Shown: in pieces, positions 54,742-64,000 of the stretch
How positions within the stretch are numbered: the stretch's first letter is position 1
How the letters are laid out: every line of letters begins with the position of its first letter
DNA from: Burkholderia cepacia
Lineage (GTDB): Bacteria; Pseudomonadota; Gammaproteobacteria; Burkholderiales; Burkholderiaceae
Assembly (NCBI RefSeq): GCF_001039005.1
Contig: NZ_LDWR01000009.1
Span: 91,769-155,768, forward strand
Direction of reading: 5' to 3'
DNA length: 64,000 nucleotides
Translations under genes and position numbers: made by a program
The notes under the pieces: generated by a model
Seen by the model: only the letters and a program-made list of their open reading frames with translations
What the model was told of the DNA's origin: nothing
The model's database searches: none

Positions 54742-55635
54742 ATGCAATTCGTGTATCAGAAGCGTCATATCTTGCAAGCCGCGACGGCAACGTTTGCGGT
54801 GGTGGCCGCGCTCGGGCTGAGCGGGTGTGGTGGCGGCGACGACGGTGGCAGCGGAAGCGCCGCGGCATCGACCGACGCATCCGCCGGCGGTCATGTGCCG
54901 GGCGGTGCTGCGTCGTCGATTCGCGTGGAGGGTCAGTCGCAGGCGCTGTCGAGCAGCCTCGCGACCGTGAGTGTGATGACCCCGCCCGTATCGTGGAAAG
55001 CGGACGGGTCGTTCCCGGGTGGGTCGTTCACGCTGTCGAGCAATGGCGTTGACGCATCGCAACTCAAGTCGCAAGCACCGGGCGCGTACACCACGCTGCC
55101 GCGAACCAGCGACGTGCTCAGTCTGTCGACCGGCACCGTGACCGACATCGCCGGCAATGGCGACTACGCGATCGGCCGCTGGACAGCGGGTAGCGACTCC
55201 GCCGGCCACTCGTATACCGGGAACCAAGGCCAGACCTGGGCAGTTGGCGCCCCGGTGACGGTCAGCGTGACCGATCAGACGCAGTTGAGCTGCGAGCTTG
55301 CTGCCGCAACGCGTCCTACCTCGATCGACGGCAATACCGCACCGGGGTCGCTTGTCGGTGCGACCGCGGTCGTGACCAGCAAGAAAGACGCTTTCGGCGA
55401 TCTCAACGCGAACGCGGCCTTGACGCTGCAGTACTCGATCGGAGCAGACACGAATCAGACGTTCAGCGGCAGCACGCAGGTCGGTTCGATGTCGACATCG
55501 GTTACGACACGATCGTCGCTGTTTTCCCGCTTCATGGGACCGAATGAAGCGACGCCGTATCTCGTCGTGTCGTACGGCGTTCATGCACCGACGGTGGGCG
55601 GTGTGAACGGTCTGGCGGTGCTGAGCTGCAAGTAA
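54742..55635 (+). CDS. Predicted lipoprotein between tpsB and tpsA
   Basis: This 297-residue protein has a lipoprotein signal with the lipobox LSGC near residue 28, followed by a Gly/Asp/Ser-rich linker. The remainder is strand-rich with few charged residues, and it ends in Cys-Lys; another Cys lies near residue 185 (LSCEL). I do not recognise a family. It sits 82 bp after the tpsB stop and 75 bp before tpsA, so it is probably an accessory of this locus. Burkholderia CDI loci are known to carry a short lipoprotein (BcpO), but that protein is far smaller and placed elsewhere. Confidence 0.75.
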   Translation: MQFVYQKRHILQAATATFAVVAALGLSGCGGGDDGGSGSAAASTDASAGGHVPGGAASSIRVEGQSQALSSSLATVSVMTPPVSWKADGSFPGGSFTLSSNGVDASQLKSQAPGAYTTLPRTSDVLSLSTGTVTDIAGNGDYAIGRWTAGSDSAGHSYTGNQGQTWAVGAPVTVSVTDQTQLSCELAAATRPTSIDGNTAPGSLVGATAVVTSKKDAFGDLNANAALTLQYSIGADTNQTFSGSTQVGSMSTSVTTRSSLFSRFMGPNEATPYLVVSYGVHAPTVGGVNGLAVLSCK

Positions 55636-55710
55636 CGTGTGAACGCGGCCAGCGGCATCAAGGCGTGAGCGATGTCGCTGGCCCGACGTATTTTCAGGAA
55701 GAAATCGATC

Positions 55711-58700
55711 ATGAATTCCGGACTCTTTCGCTTGGTGTTCAATGCCGTGCGCGGCATGCTAGTAGCCGTCGACGAACATGCATCGGCGCGCGGGGGCGGC
55801 GAACGCGGTCGTGTGCGGCGAACGGTACGCACTGATTCTGTGGAATCCGGAATCTCGATCTGGTTTGCCGCGCGTTCGATCGCGTTTGCGTCGCTGTGCA
55901 CGTTCGGCATGCAACCGCTGGTCGCCGAAGCGCAGGCAACGCTGCCGATCACGCCGGATCGCAGCGGGCCGACGCATCCGGTCGTCGGCGTGTCGGCATC
56001 AGGCGTGCCGCTCGTCAACATTACCGCACCGAAGAACGGCGTCTCGCTGAACAGCTTCACGCAGTACAACGTCGGGACGAAGGGCGCGGTGCTGGTCAAC
56101 AGCGGCCGGAACTCACAGACGCAGCTCGCGGGCTGGGTTCAGGGGAATCCGTTTCTCGGCAACAACACGGCGCGCGTGATCGTCAACCAGGTCACATCGG
56201 GTAACCCCAGCCGATTGCTCGGCCCGACCGAGATCGCCGGCAATCGTGCGAATCTCGTGATCGCGAATCCGGCTGGCATCACCTGTGCGGGTTGCGGCTT
56301 CCTGAATGCTCCGCGTGTCACGCTGACCACCGGCATGCCGACCTTCAATCCCGATGGCACATTGGCCGGGTTCGACGTCAAGCAGGGGCACATCGGCGTC
56401 GACGGTGCAGGGCTCGATGCCCACGGCAGTGCGATCGACCTGATCGCACGCGCGATGACGATCAACGGTCAGGTCTGGGCGGATTCGATCAACGCGGTGG
56501 CAGGCGCGAACCGCGTCGATTATGCGAGCAACACCGCGCACGCACAGTCCGGTACAGGTGCGGCGCCGGGCGTCGCGATCGACGTGCAGGCGCTGGGCAG
56601 CATGTTTGCCAACAGCGTCCGGATGATCGGGACCGAGGCCGGCGTGGGCGTGCGAGATGCCGGTTCCGTCACGTCGCTGACCGGCGATATCCACGTCTCG
56701 AACAACGGCGATGTGACGATTGCGCCGACCGCGCGTCTTCAGTCGGCCGCGAACACCCGGATCGAGGGGGCGAACGTCGCGCAGCAAGGCTCGATCGTCA
56801 GCGCGCAGGCGACGGATCTGAATGCGTCCGAGGCGCTGTCGAATGCCGGTACGATTGCGTCGGGCGGCAATGCGAACCTGGTGGCGGCAACCTCGTTCAC
56901 GAATAGCGGGCAGGCGTATGCGGGTGCGGATTCCGCAGGCGATCTCGTCGGCGGCGGCTCGATCACGGCGCGCGCGGCGAATATGACAAGCAGCGGCACG
57001 CTGGCCGCAGGCGACAACGTCAATCTGTTCGCGAACGATGTGACGCTCGACCATGGAACCGTCAACGCGGCCAGTGCGATCAACGTGACCACGAACGGCA
57101 CGCTGTCGAACGTTGGCGGAACAATGACCGGCCAGAATCTGACGCTCGATGCGGGGCAACTGGTCAACGACTCGGGCGCCATCGGTTCGCAGCACCTTGC
57201 GAACGTGACGGCGCAAGCGGTTTCGAATCGGGCCGGTACGTTGGTGGCGGATGCGCTTTCGCTGAAATCGGCGGGCGTGATTGACAATTCCCATGGGAAA
57301 TTGATTGCGCGCACGGCGCAGGTCGCTGCAACCGACTTCACGAATGCCGCAGGCGAGATCGGCACGTCGACGGGTGCGTTGGCACTGACGGCGACCGGCA
57401 GCGTATCGAACGACGACGGGAAGATCGCAGCTGGCAATGGTCTCGCGCTGACGGCGAATACGGTTTCCAACGCACAAGGCCAGATCGGCTCCGTGGCGGG
57501 TGATACCTCGCTCGACGTCACGTTATCGCTGAACAACGCGAACGGGAAGATTGCGTCCGGTAACGACCTGTCGATTCACACAGCCCATCTCGACAACGCG
57601 GCCGGCTCGATCGCCGCAGACGCTGCACGGATCACCGCGAACGATGTCGTGAACACGGGCGGCCGGATCGGCACCACGGGCGCGTTGACCGTGACGGCGA
57701 CGAACACCGTCTCGAATCGGTCCGGTGAGATGGTCGGCGGCAATGGTCTGTCGGTGACGGCAAGCAGCATTGGCAATGCGTCGGGCACGATCGGATCGGC
57801 CGCCGGCGATACGACGTTGCGCGCGACGCAGTCCCTGACGAACACCGGCGGCACGGTGAGTTCGGCCCAGGCGCTCGTCGTTGCAAGCGACACGATCGAC
57901 AACTCGAACGGGAGTTTGGCCGCCGAGCGCGGCGCGCAAATCCGGACGGGGGATCTCGTCAATGCGGGCGGCCAGATCGGGTCCTCGTCGGATGCGTTGT
58001 CGCTGAACGCCACGCGTACGGTATCGAACGACAGCGGCAAGTTGATAGGGGCAACCGGGCTATCGGCAACGGCCGCCGCGCTAGGCAACCGTGCTGGCCA
58101 GATCGGCACGTCCACCGGCGACATGACGCTGACCGTCTCACAGGCACTCGACAATACCCAGGGCAAGATTGCCGCTGCTGGCATGCTGAATACGCATGCC
58201 GGTACGTTCGACAATTCGCAAGGCACGGTTTCGGCGGATGCGGCGAAGCTCGACCTAGCGGGCGCATTGGCGAACGAAGGCGGCACAATCGCGGCGACCA
58301 ATGAAACGACCGTGGCGGCGCAGACCGTTACGAACCACGGTGGCACCATCGGTTCCGTCTCGGGTGCATTGTCGGTGACGACATCGGGCACGACGGATAA
58401 CGCAGGCGGCAAGCTGCTGGCGTCGGGCGATACGAGCCTGACCAACGCGGGGCTGCTGAACGCGGGCGGCACGATCACGGGCGCGAACGTCACGCTCGCG
58501 TCGGGGCAACATGCCATCGACAACACGCTCGGCAACGTGGCGGCAGGTCAGTCGTTGTTGAGCCGTTCGGGTGCGTTCGACAACCGGTCCGGGCTGGCGC
58601 AGGCGACGGGAGCGCTCGATGTCGATACGCGCGGCCAGGCGTTCGACAACGGCGTACTCGCAGGGCAATCCACGGGTGGTCAGGTTCTCGGCAATGGCGT

Positions 58701-61700
58701 AACGTTGACAACGGGAGCGCTGAGCAACGCGGGTGGTGCAATCTCGTCGAGCGGTGCGGTGACCGTCAACGCAGCATCCGTGACCAATGATGCGGGTTCG
58801 CTCGTCGCGGACGGCGCATTGACCGTACGGAGCGCCGGCACGGTGTCGAATGTGGCGGGCCAGATCGGCGGCAACAGCGATGTGACGGTGTCCGGTACGA
58901 CGGTCGACAACACGCGCGGCGCGATGCACGCCAGCAGCACGTTGTCGGTGACGGGCGATACGATTCGCAACGCGCAGACCGCCAATTCGACGCTTCCGGC
59001 GACGGCAGGCGTGCCGGGTTTGGCCGCAGGGATGGAAGGCGCCAGCGTTGCTCTCAGCGCGAACCACGCAATCGACAATACTGCCGGCGCGATTCGTGCC
59101 GACAAGGATGCGCAGCTGGCCGCACCCACCATCGACAATACGTCGGGTAGCATCCAGTCGAAGGGCACAGCAACGCTGTCGGCGGCGAATGCGCTGATCA
59201 ACAGTCAGGGCGACATCAATGGCAGTCAGCGGCTGACGATCTCGACAGGCACGCTCGACAACGACGGCAAGCTCCAGTCGATGGGCGACGTCACCGTGAC
59301 GACGCAAGGCGATCTGACCAACACCGGCCAGATCGTAGCGGGTCACGATCTGACGACCACGGCCGGCGGCAGGCTCGACAACAGCGGCGTACTGTCGGCG
59401 GGCAATGCCGCCAACGTGGCCGCCCATTCCATCCGGAACCGTGCGACCGGCGAGATCATCGGTGGCAACGCTACCAACGTTCACGCGAACCAGTCGATCA
59501 CGAACGAAGGCCTGATCGATGGTGGTGCAACGACAGTGACCGCGGGCGACACCGTGACGAACGCGGGTGGTCGAATCTACGGCGATACCGTCGCGGTGCG
59601 CGCGAATACGGTCGTCAACGACCGGAATGACCACGGCGTAGGTGGCGTGATCGCATCGCGCGGCGACGTCGACATCGGTGCGCAGACGCTCAAGAACCAG
59701 AACGATGCACTGATTTACGCGAGCAACGACATTCGCGTCGGCGGCACGCTGGATGCGAACCATCAGGCAACCGGCAGCGCGCAAACCGTGACGAACGACG
59801 GCGCGCAGATCGATGCCGGTCGAGACGTCACGATCGACGCAAACCGGTTCGAGAACCTGAATTCGAACTTCCGGACCTCGACGGTCACGACCGACAGCGG
59901 CAACGTGTTGTGGTTCCAGGTGCCGGGTTCGACGGAAAGGATCGATCCTTCGACGGTTTACCTGTACCAGAAGAACAGCCAGGAAATTCGTCCGGGCATC
60001 GACTACCGATGGGCACTGGACGACGACCAGAAGTTCATTCTGCTGCCGTCGACGCAGTATCCGTTCGCCGAGTATGCGAAGTACACGATGAACGGTGTCG
60101 CGGGCAGGATCGACGACACGGCGTATCCCGCGGCGAACTTCGTCAATGGCGACAAGGCGGCTCAGACCGGCGCGTATCGGACGGTGCCGGCTGACATCTG
60201 GGCGCAGTTTGGTGTCGCACCGCCGCCGGACGAGAATCCGGCGTGGACCACGCAGGGGCCGTTCCTCATGTCGATGATCGGCGGGATATTGTCCGGCAGG
60301 CGCGGCGTCGGCAACGACTGGTTCACCGTCAAGCCGCCGACGGAAGCCGACGTGACCGGTGTGAAACCTCCTCCGTTCGGTCAGCCGAGCCCATCGTGCC
60401 TGACCTCGACACATACTGCCTGTGCTCCGTTCCAGCAGTGGTACAACGCCACCGTTGCCGCGTACCGGAACCTGAACCAGGCGCTTGCCGGGTACAACGC
60501 GGACGTGGCGGGCCGCCTCGTGCAGACCTATACCGTCTATACGGTCGACGTGAAATCGACCAAGGACGTCGTCACGGCGTCACAACCCGGCACGATCACG
60601 TCCGGCCGGCATATCACGATCAATACCGCGTCCGGTGTCAACGACAAGAGCCGGATCGTGGCCGGCGACGGCAACCACCCGAAGAACGTGCAGAACATCG
60701 GCGCGACGGGCACCGAGACATTCACGGGCTCGGGCGACGCGATTTATACGTGGGTCCAGTCGGCCGGCGCGTTCCGTGGTGACGAACGCGCGACCTCGGC
60801 AACCAAATACTCGCCGGCCATCCCGTCGCAAACGATCGATCTGCCGGTGGTGCTGACCGATCCGGGCAGGCCGTCCACGCCGGTCAAGAGCGTGGCGGTG
60901 GCGACGTCCGCCGCGCAGGGCGCGAGCGGGTCCGGCGTGACGCCGGTAGCGGGCAAGGAGGTGGGCGGCCAAGTACGGGTCGATACCGGCGTGTCGAGCG
61001 TGGATGTCGGCGCCGTATCGGCCGTGAAGGCCCAGGTCGGCGATGTAGTCGTGCGCACGGTGACGCCGAACACGCGCTTGCCGAACAATGCGCTGTATCG
61101 GGTGACGAGCGATCCGGGCAGCCACTTCCTGATCGAATCGGACCCGCGCTTTACCGATTACCGGAAGTGGTTGTCGAGCGACACGATGCTGGCTGCGCTC
61201 AAGGTCGATCCGAACGCGGTGCTCAAGCGCATCGGGGATGGCTTCTATGAGCAGCAACTGATTCAGCAACAGATCATCCATGCGACGGGCCAGCGTTTCA
61301 TCGGCGACTACACGGACAACCAGCGCGAATACGAAGCGCTGATGGCGAATGGTGTGAACGTGTCGCAGCAGTTCGGGCTGAACGTCGGCACGGCACTGAC
61401 CGATGCGCAAATGGCCGCGCTGACGAGCGACATTGTCTGGCTCGTGAATCAGACGGTGACCATGACGGACGGCAGCCAGCAGACGGTGTTGGTGCCGCAG
61501 GTCTATCTGCGCGCGAACGCGGCCGACGTGACCGGCGAAGGCACGATCGTCGCCGGCAAGAACGTCACCATTGAATCGGACGGCGCGTACAAGAACACCG
61601 GCACGGTCGCCAGCCGCAACGTCACGATCATTCACGCCGATTCGATCGACAACAGCGGTACGGTGTCGGGCGGAACCGTGCTCGCGAGTGCGAACCAGGA

Positions 61701-64000
61701 TCTCAACAATCTTGGCGGGTTGATTCAGGGCAACACCGTGGCGCTGTCGGCCGGCCGCGACCTCAACCTGACGAGCACGACCAGTTCGGCGACGGCGGCG
61801 AATGGCAGCGCGACCGGTATCGATCGCGTATCGACGGTCAATGCGGGCACGTTGCAGGCCGTCGCCGGTCGGAACCTGAACGCCTACGCGGCCGTCATCG
61901 CGACGACCGGCGATGCGGTGCTGGCAGCAGAAAACGACGTCAATCTGAATGCGATTCGCCAGAGCAGCCAGGACGCGGTGAAGTGGGACGCTCGCAATCA
62001 CGCGGAACACTCGGCGTCGAGCGACACGGGTACGCAGATCGCGACGGGCGGCAACCTGGCGATCGTCGCCGGCCATGACGTGAACACGACGGCTGCGTAC
62101 GCGAACGCGCAGGGTGCGATCGGTATCAGCGCCGGGCACGACGTCAACCTGAACGCCGGTGAACGGAGCGCGAGCGCGAAAGACGAGCACTATCGCAAGG
62201 AAAACGGCTTCCTGTCGTCGAAGTCGACGCACACGATCGATTCGAGCAGTTATACCCAGGCGGTCGGTACGACCTTGTCGGGCAATGCCGTCGTCGTGCA
62301 GGCCGGAAACGACCTCACGGCGAAGGCCGCGACGATTGCTGCCACTCACGACGTGAACCTCGTCGCAGGACACGACCTTACCGTCACGACCGCGGACACG
62401 GCCTCGAGCGAATATCACTACAAGGACGTGAAGAAGTCCGGTCTCGGTAGTGCGGGCGCCGGGATCTCGTATGGCACGAACCAGACGATCGATAGCAGCC
62501 GCGACACGGTGAAGGGTTCGCAGGGCAGCCTGATCGGCAGCACGGACGGCAGTGTCTTCATGCAGGCCGGCAACAAGCTGCATGTCACGGGCTCGGATAT
62601 CGTCGCGCGCAACGACGTGATCGGCATCGCGAAGGAGGTGGTGATCGATGCGTCGCGGACGGATCGTCATCACGAAGAAACCCACGAAGTGAAGACCTCG
62701 GGTTTCACGCTGGCGGTGAAGTCGCCGGTGATCGATGCGGTCCAGAACGTGAACCAGCAGGCGCAGGGCGCGGGCGGCAGCCAGGACGGACGCGCAGCGG
62801 CGCTCCACGCGATTGCGGCGGCGGGCGGCATGGCCGATCTGGTCGGCGCGACCGGCAACCTGACGAACGCGCTGAACGATCCGAAGGGCAAGGTCGACGC
62901 GAAGGTGGAACTGAGCTTCGGTTCATCGCATAGCAAGTCGACGTTCACCGCGGACAGTACGCGGAGCAACGGCAGCACCGTGAAGGCGGGCGGGACGGCC
63001 GCGTTCGTGGCGACCGGTGACAAGAACGCCGGGCAGGGCAATGTGACGATCCAGGGTTCGGACGTTACGGCGAAAAACGTGCTGCTGGAGGCGACCAACA
63101 AGGTCAATCTGATCAACAGCACGGACACGGACATCACGCGCAGCACGAACGAGTCGAAGAGCGCGGGCGTGGGTGTTTCGTATGGAACGGGTGGGTTCGG
63201 GGTGTCGGCGTCGATGTCGCGTGCGCATGGCGATGCGAACTCGGATGCCGCGACGCAGAACAACACGCATATCAATGCGGCCAATACCGTGACGATCGTC
63301 AGCGGCGGCGATACCAATATCGTCGGGGCGAACGTCAATGCGCACAAGGTCATCGCGGACGTCGGCGGGAACCTGAATCTTGCGTCGGTGCAGGATACGA
63401 GCCAGAGCGCCGCGCGTCAGAGCAGTTCGGGCGGCGGGTTCAACGCGAGCATGGGCGGCGCGAGCGCCAGCGTCAGCATGCAGAACGGTCGCGCGAGCGG
63501 TAACTATGCGGGCGTGCACGAGCAGACGGGCATTCAGGCGGGAGACGGTGGCTTTGACATCACGGTCAAGGGCAATACGGACCTGAAGGGGGCGTATATC
63601 GCGAGTACCGCGACGCGGGACAAGAACCAGCTGACGACCGGGACGCTGACGTTCTCGGATATCCAGAATCACTCGGCATACGACGCGAGCAGCTTCGGGG
63701 TTAGTGCGGGCGGTGGTGTCGGTAATGGCGGTAACAACTATGCGACGCACGGGCCGACGAGCGGGAAGAACACGGGTGGTGCGTTGCCGCTGTATGTGAG
63801 CGAGAGCGACAGCAGTAGCGCAACGACGAAGAGCGCGGTTAGTGCGGGCAGCATCGCGATTACGGATCCCGCGAATCAGAAGCAGGATGTGGCGACGCTG
63901 GAGCGTGATACGTCGAACCTGAATGGCACGGTCGGCAAGACGCCGGATTTGCAACAGGTGCTGGGCAATCAGGCGGATCTGATCAATGCGGCGCAGGCGG
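55711..64000 (+). CDS. Giant TpsA exoprotein (FHA/CdiA-like), 3' end outside window
   Basis: The frame is open from 55711 to the window end, at least 2763 residues. An extended signal peptide (LFRLVFNAVRGMLVAVDEH near residue 5, cleaved near residue 80 at AEAQA) is followed by the TPS secretion domain with ANLVIANPAGITCAGCGF. FHA repeats fill about residues 330-1380. A non-repetitive region from about 1400 (VLWFQVPGSTERIDPS) to 1930 contains LTDAQMAALTSDIVWLV, as in CdiA receptor-binding and adjoining regions. A second FHA repeat block reaches the window end. AGGAAG precedes the ATG. Any toxin tip and immunity gene would lie beyond 64000. Confidence 0.92.
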   Translation, partial: MNSGLFRLVFNAVRGMLVAVDEHASARGGGERGRVRRTVRTDSVESGISIWFAARSIAFASLCTFGMQPLVAEAQATLPITPDRSGPTHPVVGVSASGVPLVNITAPKNGVSLNSFTQYNVGTKGAVLVNSGRNSQTQLAGWVQGNPFLGNNTARVIVNQVTSGNPSRLLGPTEIAGNRANLVIANPAGITCAGCGFLNAPRVTLTTGMPTFNPDGTLAGFDVKQGHIGVDGAGLDAHGSAIDLIARAMTINGQVWADSINAVAGANRVDYASNTAHAQSGTGAAPGVAIDVQALGSMFANSVRMIGTEAGVGVRDAGSVTSLTGDIHVSNNGDVTIAPTARLQSAANTRIEGANVAQQGSIVSAQATDLNASEALSNAGTIASGGNANLVAATSFTNSGQAYAGADSAGDLVGGGSITARAANMTSSGTLAAGDNVNLFANDVTLDHGTVNAASAINVTTNGTLSNVGGTMTGQNLTLDAGQLVNDSGAIGSQHLANVTAQAVSNRAGTLVADALSLKSAGVIDNSHGKLIARTAQVAATDFTNAAGEIGTSTGALALTATGSVSNDDGKIAAGNGLALTANTVSNAQGQIGSVAGDTSLDVTLSLNNANGKIASGNDLSIHTAHLDNAAGSIAADAARITANDVVNTGGRIGTTGALTVTATNTVSNRSGEMVGGNGLSVTASSIGNASGTIGSAAGDTTLRATQSLTNTGGTVSSAQALVVASDTIDNSNGSLAAERGAQIRTGDLVNAGGQIGSSSDALSLNATRTVSNDSGKLIGATGLSATAAALGNRAGQIGTSTGDMTLTVSQALDNTQGKIAAAGMLNTHAGTFDNSQGTVSADAAKLDLAGALANEGGTIAATNETTVAAQTVTNHGGTIGSVSGALSVTTSGTTDNAGGKLLASGDTSLTNAGLLNAGGTITGANVTLASGQHAIDNTLGNVAAGQSLLSRSGAFDNRSGLAQATGALDVDTRGQAFDNGVLAGQSTGGQVLGNGVTLTTGALSNAGGAISSSGAVTVNAASVTNDAGSLVADGALTVRSAGTVSNVAGQIGGNSDVTVSGTTVDNTRGAMHASSTLSVTGDTIRNAQTANSTLPATAGVPGLAAGMEGASVALSANHAIDNTAGAIRADKDAQLAAPTIDNTSGSIQSKGTATLSAANALINSQGDINGSQRLTISTGTLDNDGKLQSMGDVTVTTQGDLTNTGQIVAGHDLTTTAGGRLDNSGVLSAGNAANVAAHSIRNRATGEIIGGNATNVHANQSITNEGLIDGGATTVTAGDTVTNAGGRIYGDTVAVRANTVVNDRNDHGVGGVIASRGDVDIGAQTLKNQNDALIYASNDIRVGGTLDANHQATGSAQTVTNDGAQIDAGRDVTIDANRFENLNSNFRTSTVTTDSGNVLWFQVPGSTERIDPSTVYLYQKNSQEIRPGIDYRWALDDDQKFILLPSTQYPFAEYAKYTMNGVAGRIDDTAYPAANFVNGDKAAQTGAYRTVPADIWAQFGVAPPPDENPAWTTQGPFLMSMIGGILSGRRGVGNDWFTVKPPTEADVTGVKPPPFGQPSPSCLTSTHTACAPFQQWYNATVAAYRNLNQALAGYNADVAGRLVQTYTVYTVDVKSTKDVVTASQPGTITSGRHITINTASGVNDKSRIVAGDGNHPKNVQNIGATGTETFTGSGDAIYTWVQSAGAFRGDERATSATKYSPAIPSQTIDLPVVLTDPGRPSTPVKSVAVATSAAQGASGSGVTPVAGKEVGGQVRVDTGVSSVDVGAVSAVKAQVGDVVVRTVTPNTRLPNNALYRVTSDPGSHFLIESDPRFTDYRKWLSSDTMLAALKVDPNAVLKRIGDGFYEQQLIQQQIIHATGQRFIGDYTDNQREYEALMANGVNVSQQFGLNVGTALTDAQMAALTSDIVWLVNQTVTMTDGSQQTVLVPQVYLRANAADVTGEGTIVAGKNVTIESDGAYKNTGTVASRNVTIIHADSIDNSGTVSGGTVLASANQDLNNLGGLIQGNTVALSAGRDLNLTSTTSSATAANGSATGIDRVSTVNAGTLQAVAGRNLNAYAAVIATTGDAVLAAENDVNLNAIRQSSQDAVKWDARNHAEHSASSDTGTQIATGGNLAIVAGHDVNTTAAYANAQGAIGISAGHDVNLNAGERSASAKDEHYRKENGFLSSKSTHTIDSSSYTQAVGTTLSGNAVVVQAGNDLTAKAATIAATHDVNLVAGHDLTVTTADTASSEYHYKDVKKSGLGSAGAGISYGTNQTIDSSRDTVKGSQGSLIGSTDGSVFMQAGNKLHVTGSDIVARNDVIGIAKEVVIDASRTDRHHEETHEVKTSGFTLAVKSPVIDAVQNVNQQAQGAGGSQDGRAAALHAIAAAGGMADLVGATGNLTNALNDPKGKVDAKVELSFGSSHSKSTFTADSTRSNGSTVKAGGTAAFVATGDKNAGQGNVTIQGSDVTAKNVLLEATNKVNLINSTDTDITRSTNESKSAGVGVSYGTGGFGVSASMSRAHGDANSDAATQNNTHINAANTVTIVSGGDTNIVGANVNAHKVIADVGGNLNLASVQDTSQSAARQSSSGGGFNASMGGASASVSMQNGRASGNYAGVHEQTGIQAGDGGFDITVKGNTDLKGAYIASTATRDKNQLTTGTLTFSDIQNHSAYDASSFGVSAGGGVGNGGNNYATHGPTSGKNTGGALPLYVSESDSSSATTKSAVSAGSIAITDPANQKQDVATLERDTSNLNGTVGKTPDLQQVLGNQADLINAAQA

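Noticed and set aside
58255..60414. Long minus-strand frame (about 719 codons) inside the TpsA gene
   Set aside because: It is antisense to a continuous FHA-like frame, shows no family features and is rich in Arg and His from codon bias.

Overview
The window looks like a high-GC betaproteobacterial genome, most likely Burkholderia (Burkholderia cepacia complex-like), and probably a secondary chromosome because nearly everything here is accessory metabolism, regulation or surface structure. Support for this comes from Burkholderia-typical families (DUF4148, DUF3331, OpcP-type porin, ZmpB-type thermolysin, L-fucose dehydrogenase pathway), strong GC bias at third codon positions, and many LysR and AraC regulators. 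No rRNA, tRNA, CRISPR array or intact insertion sequence was recognised. The organism assignment is an inference from gene content.

Layout. 1-1558: the end of a TetR regulator and a DMT exporter. 1591-2475: purU. 2649-6341: choline-sulfate locus (LysR regulator divergent from betC and choX). 6598-7737: porin. 7909-9544: a second-type cysteinyl-tRNA synthetase preceded by a Cys-codon leader ORF and an intrinsic terminator, which looks like an attenuator. 9795-11414: MFS exporter and YbjQ-family protein. 11663-14708: two secreted zinc peptidases (M28, and M4/ZmpB-like). 15183-17215: two AraC regulators. 17460-21435: a quinoprotein aromatic amine dehydrogenase operon (aauBEDA plus two cytochromes c), followed by a broken aldehyde dehydrogenase tail. 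22196-26699: a curli operon, csgE-F-G-B-A, and a csgH-like gene after a terminator. 26711-32945: small transporter, two LysR regulators, a degenerate GGDEF/EAL protein and an NADP oxidoreductase.

33235-38947: a carnitine operon (caiX, cdhC, cdhA, cdhB, esterase, gamma-butyrobetaine dioxygenase-like) that would convert acylcarnitines and gamma-butyrobetaine to glycine betaine. Together with betC/choX this makes the window rich in quaternary-amine catabolism. 39144-41102: DUF4148, SDR and DUF3331 genes. 41767-50979: a complete oxidative (non-phosphorylating) L-fucose-type catabolic operon with its own ABC importer and a GntR regulator. 51003-52244: a DadA-like FAD oxidoreductase. 52245-52953: an AT-rich gap. 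52954-64000: a two-partner secretion locus in the order TpsB, lipoprotein, then a giant CdiA/FHA-like TpsA that runs off the window, so its toxin tip and any immunity gene are not visible.

Most notable observations: the cysS leader, the very long CsgA with a signal-less CsgH, the tpsB-lipoprotein-tpsA arrangement, and several strong palindromic operator candidates.
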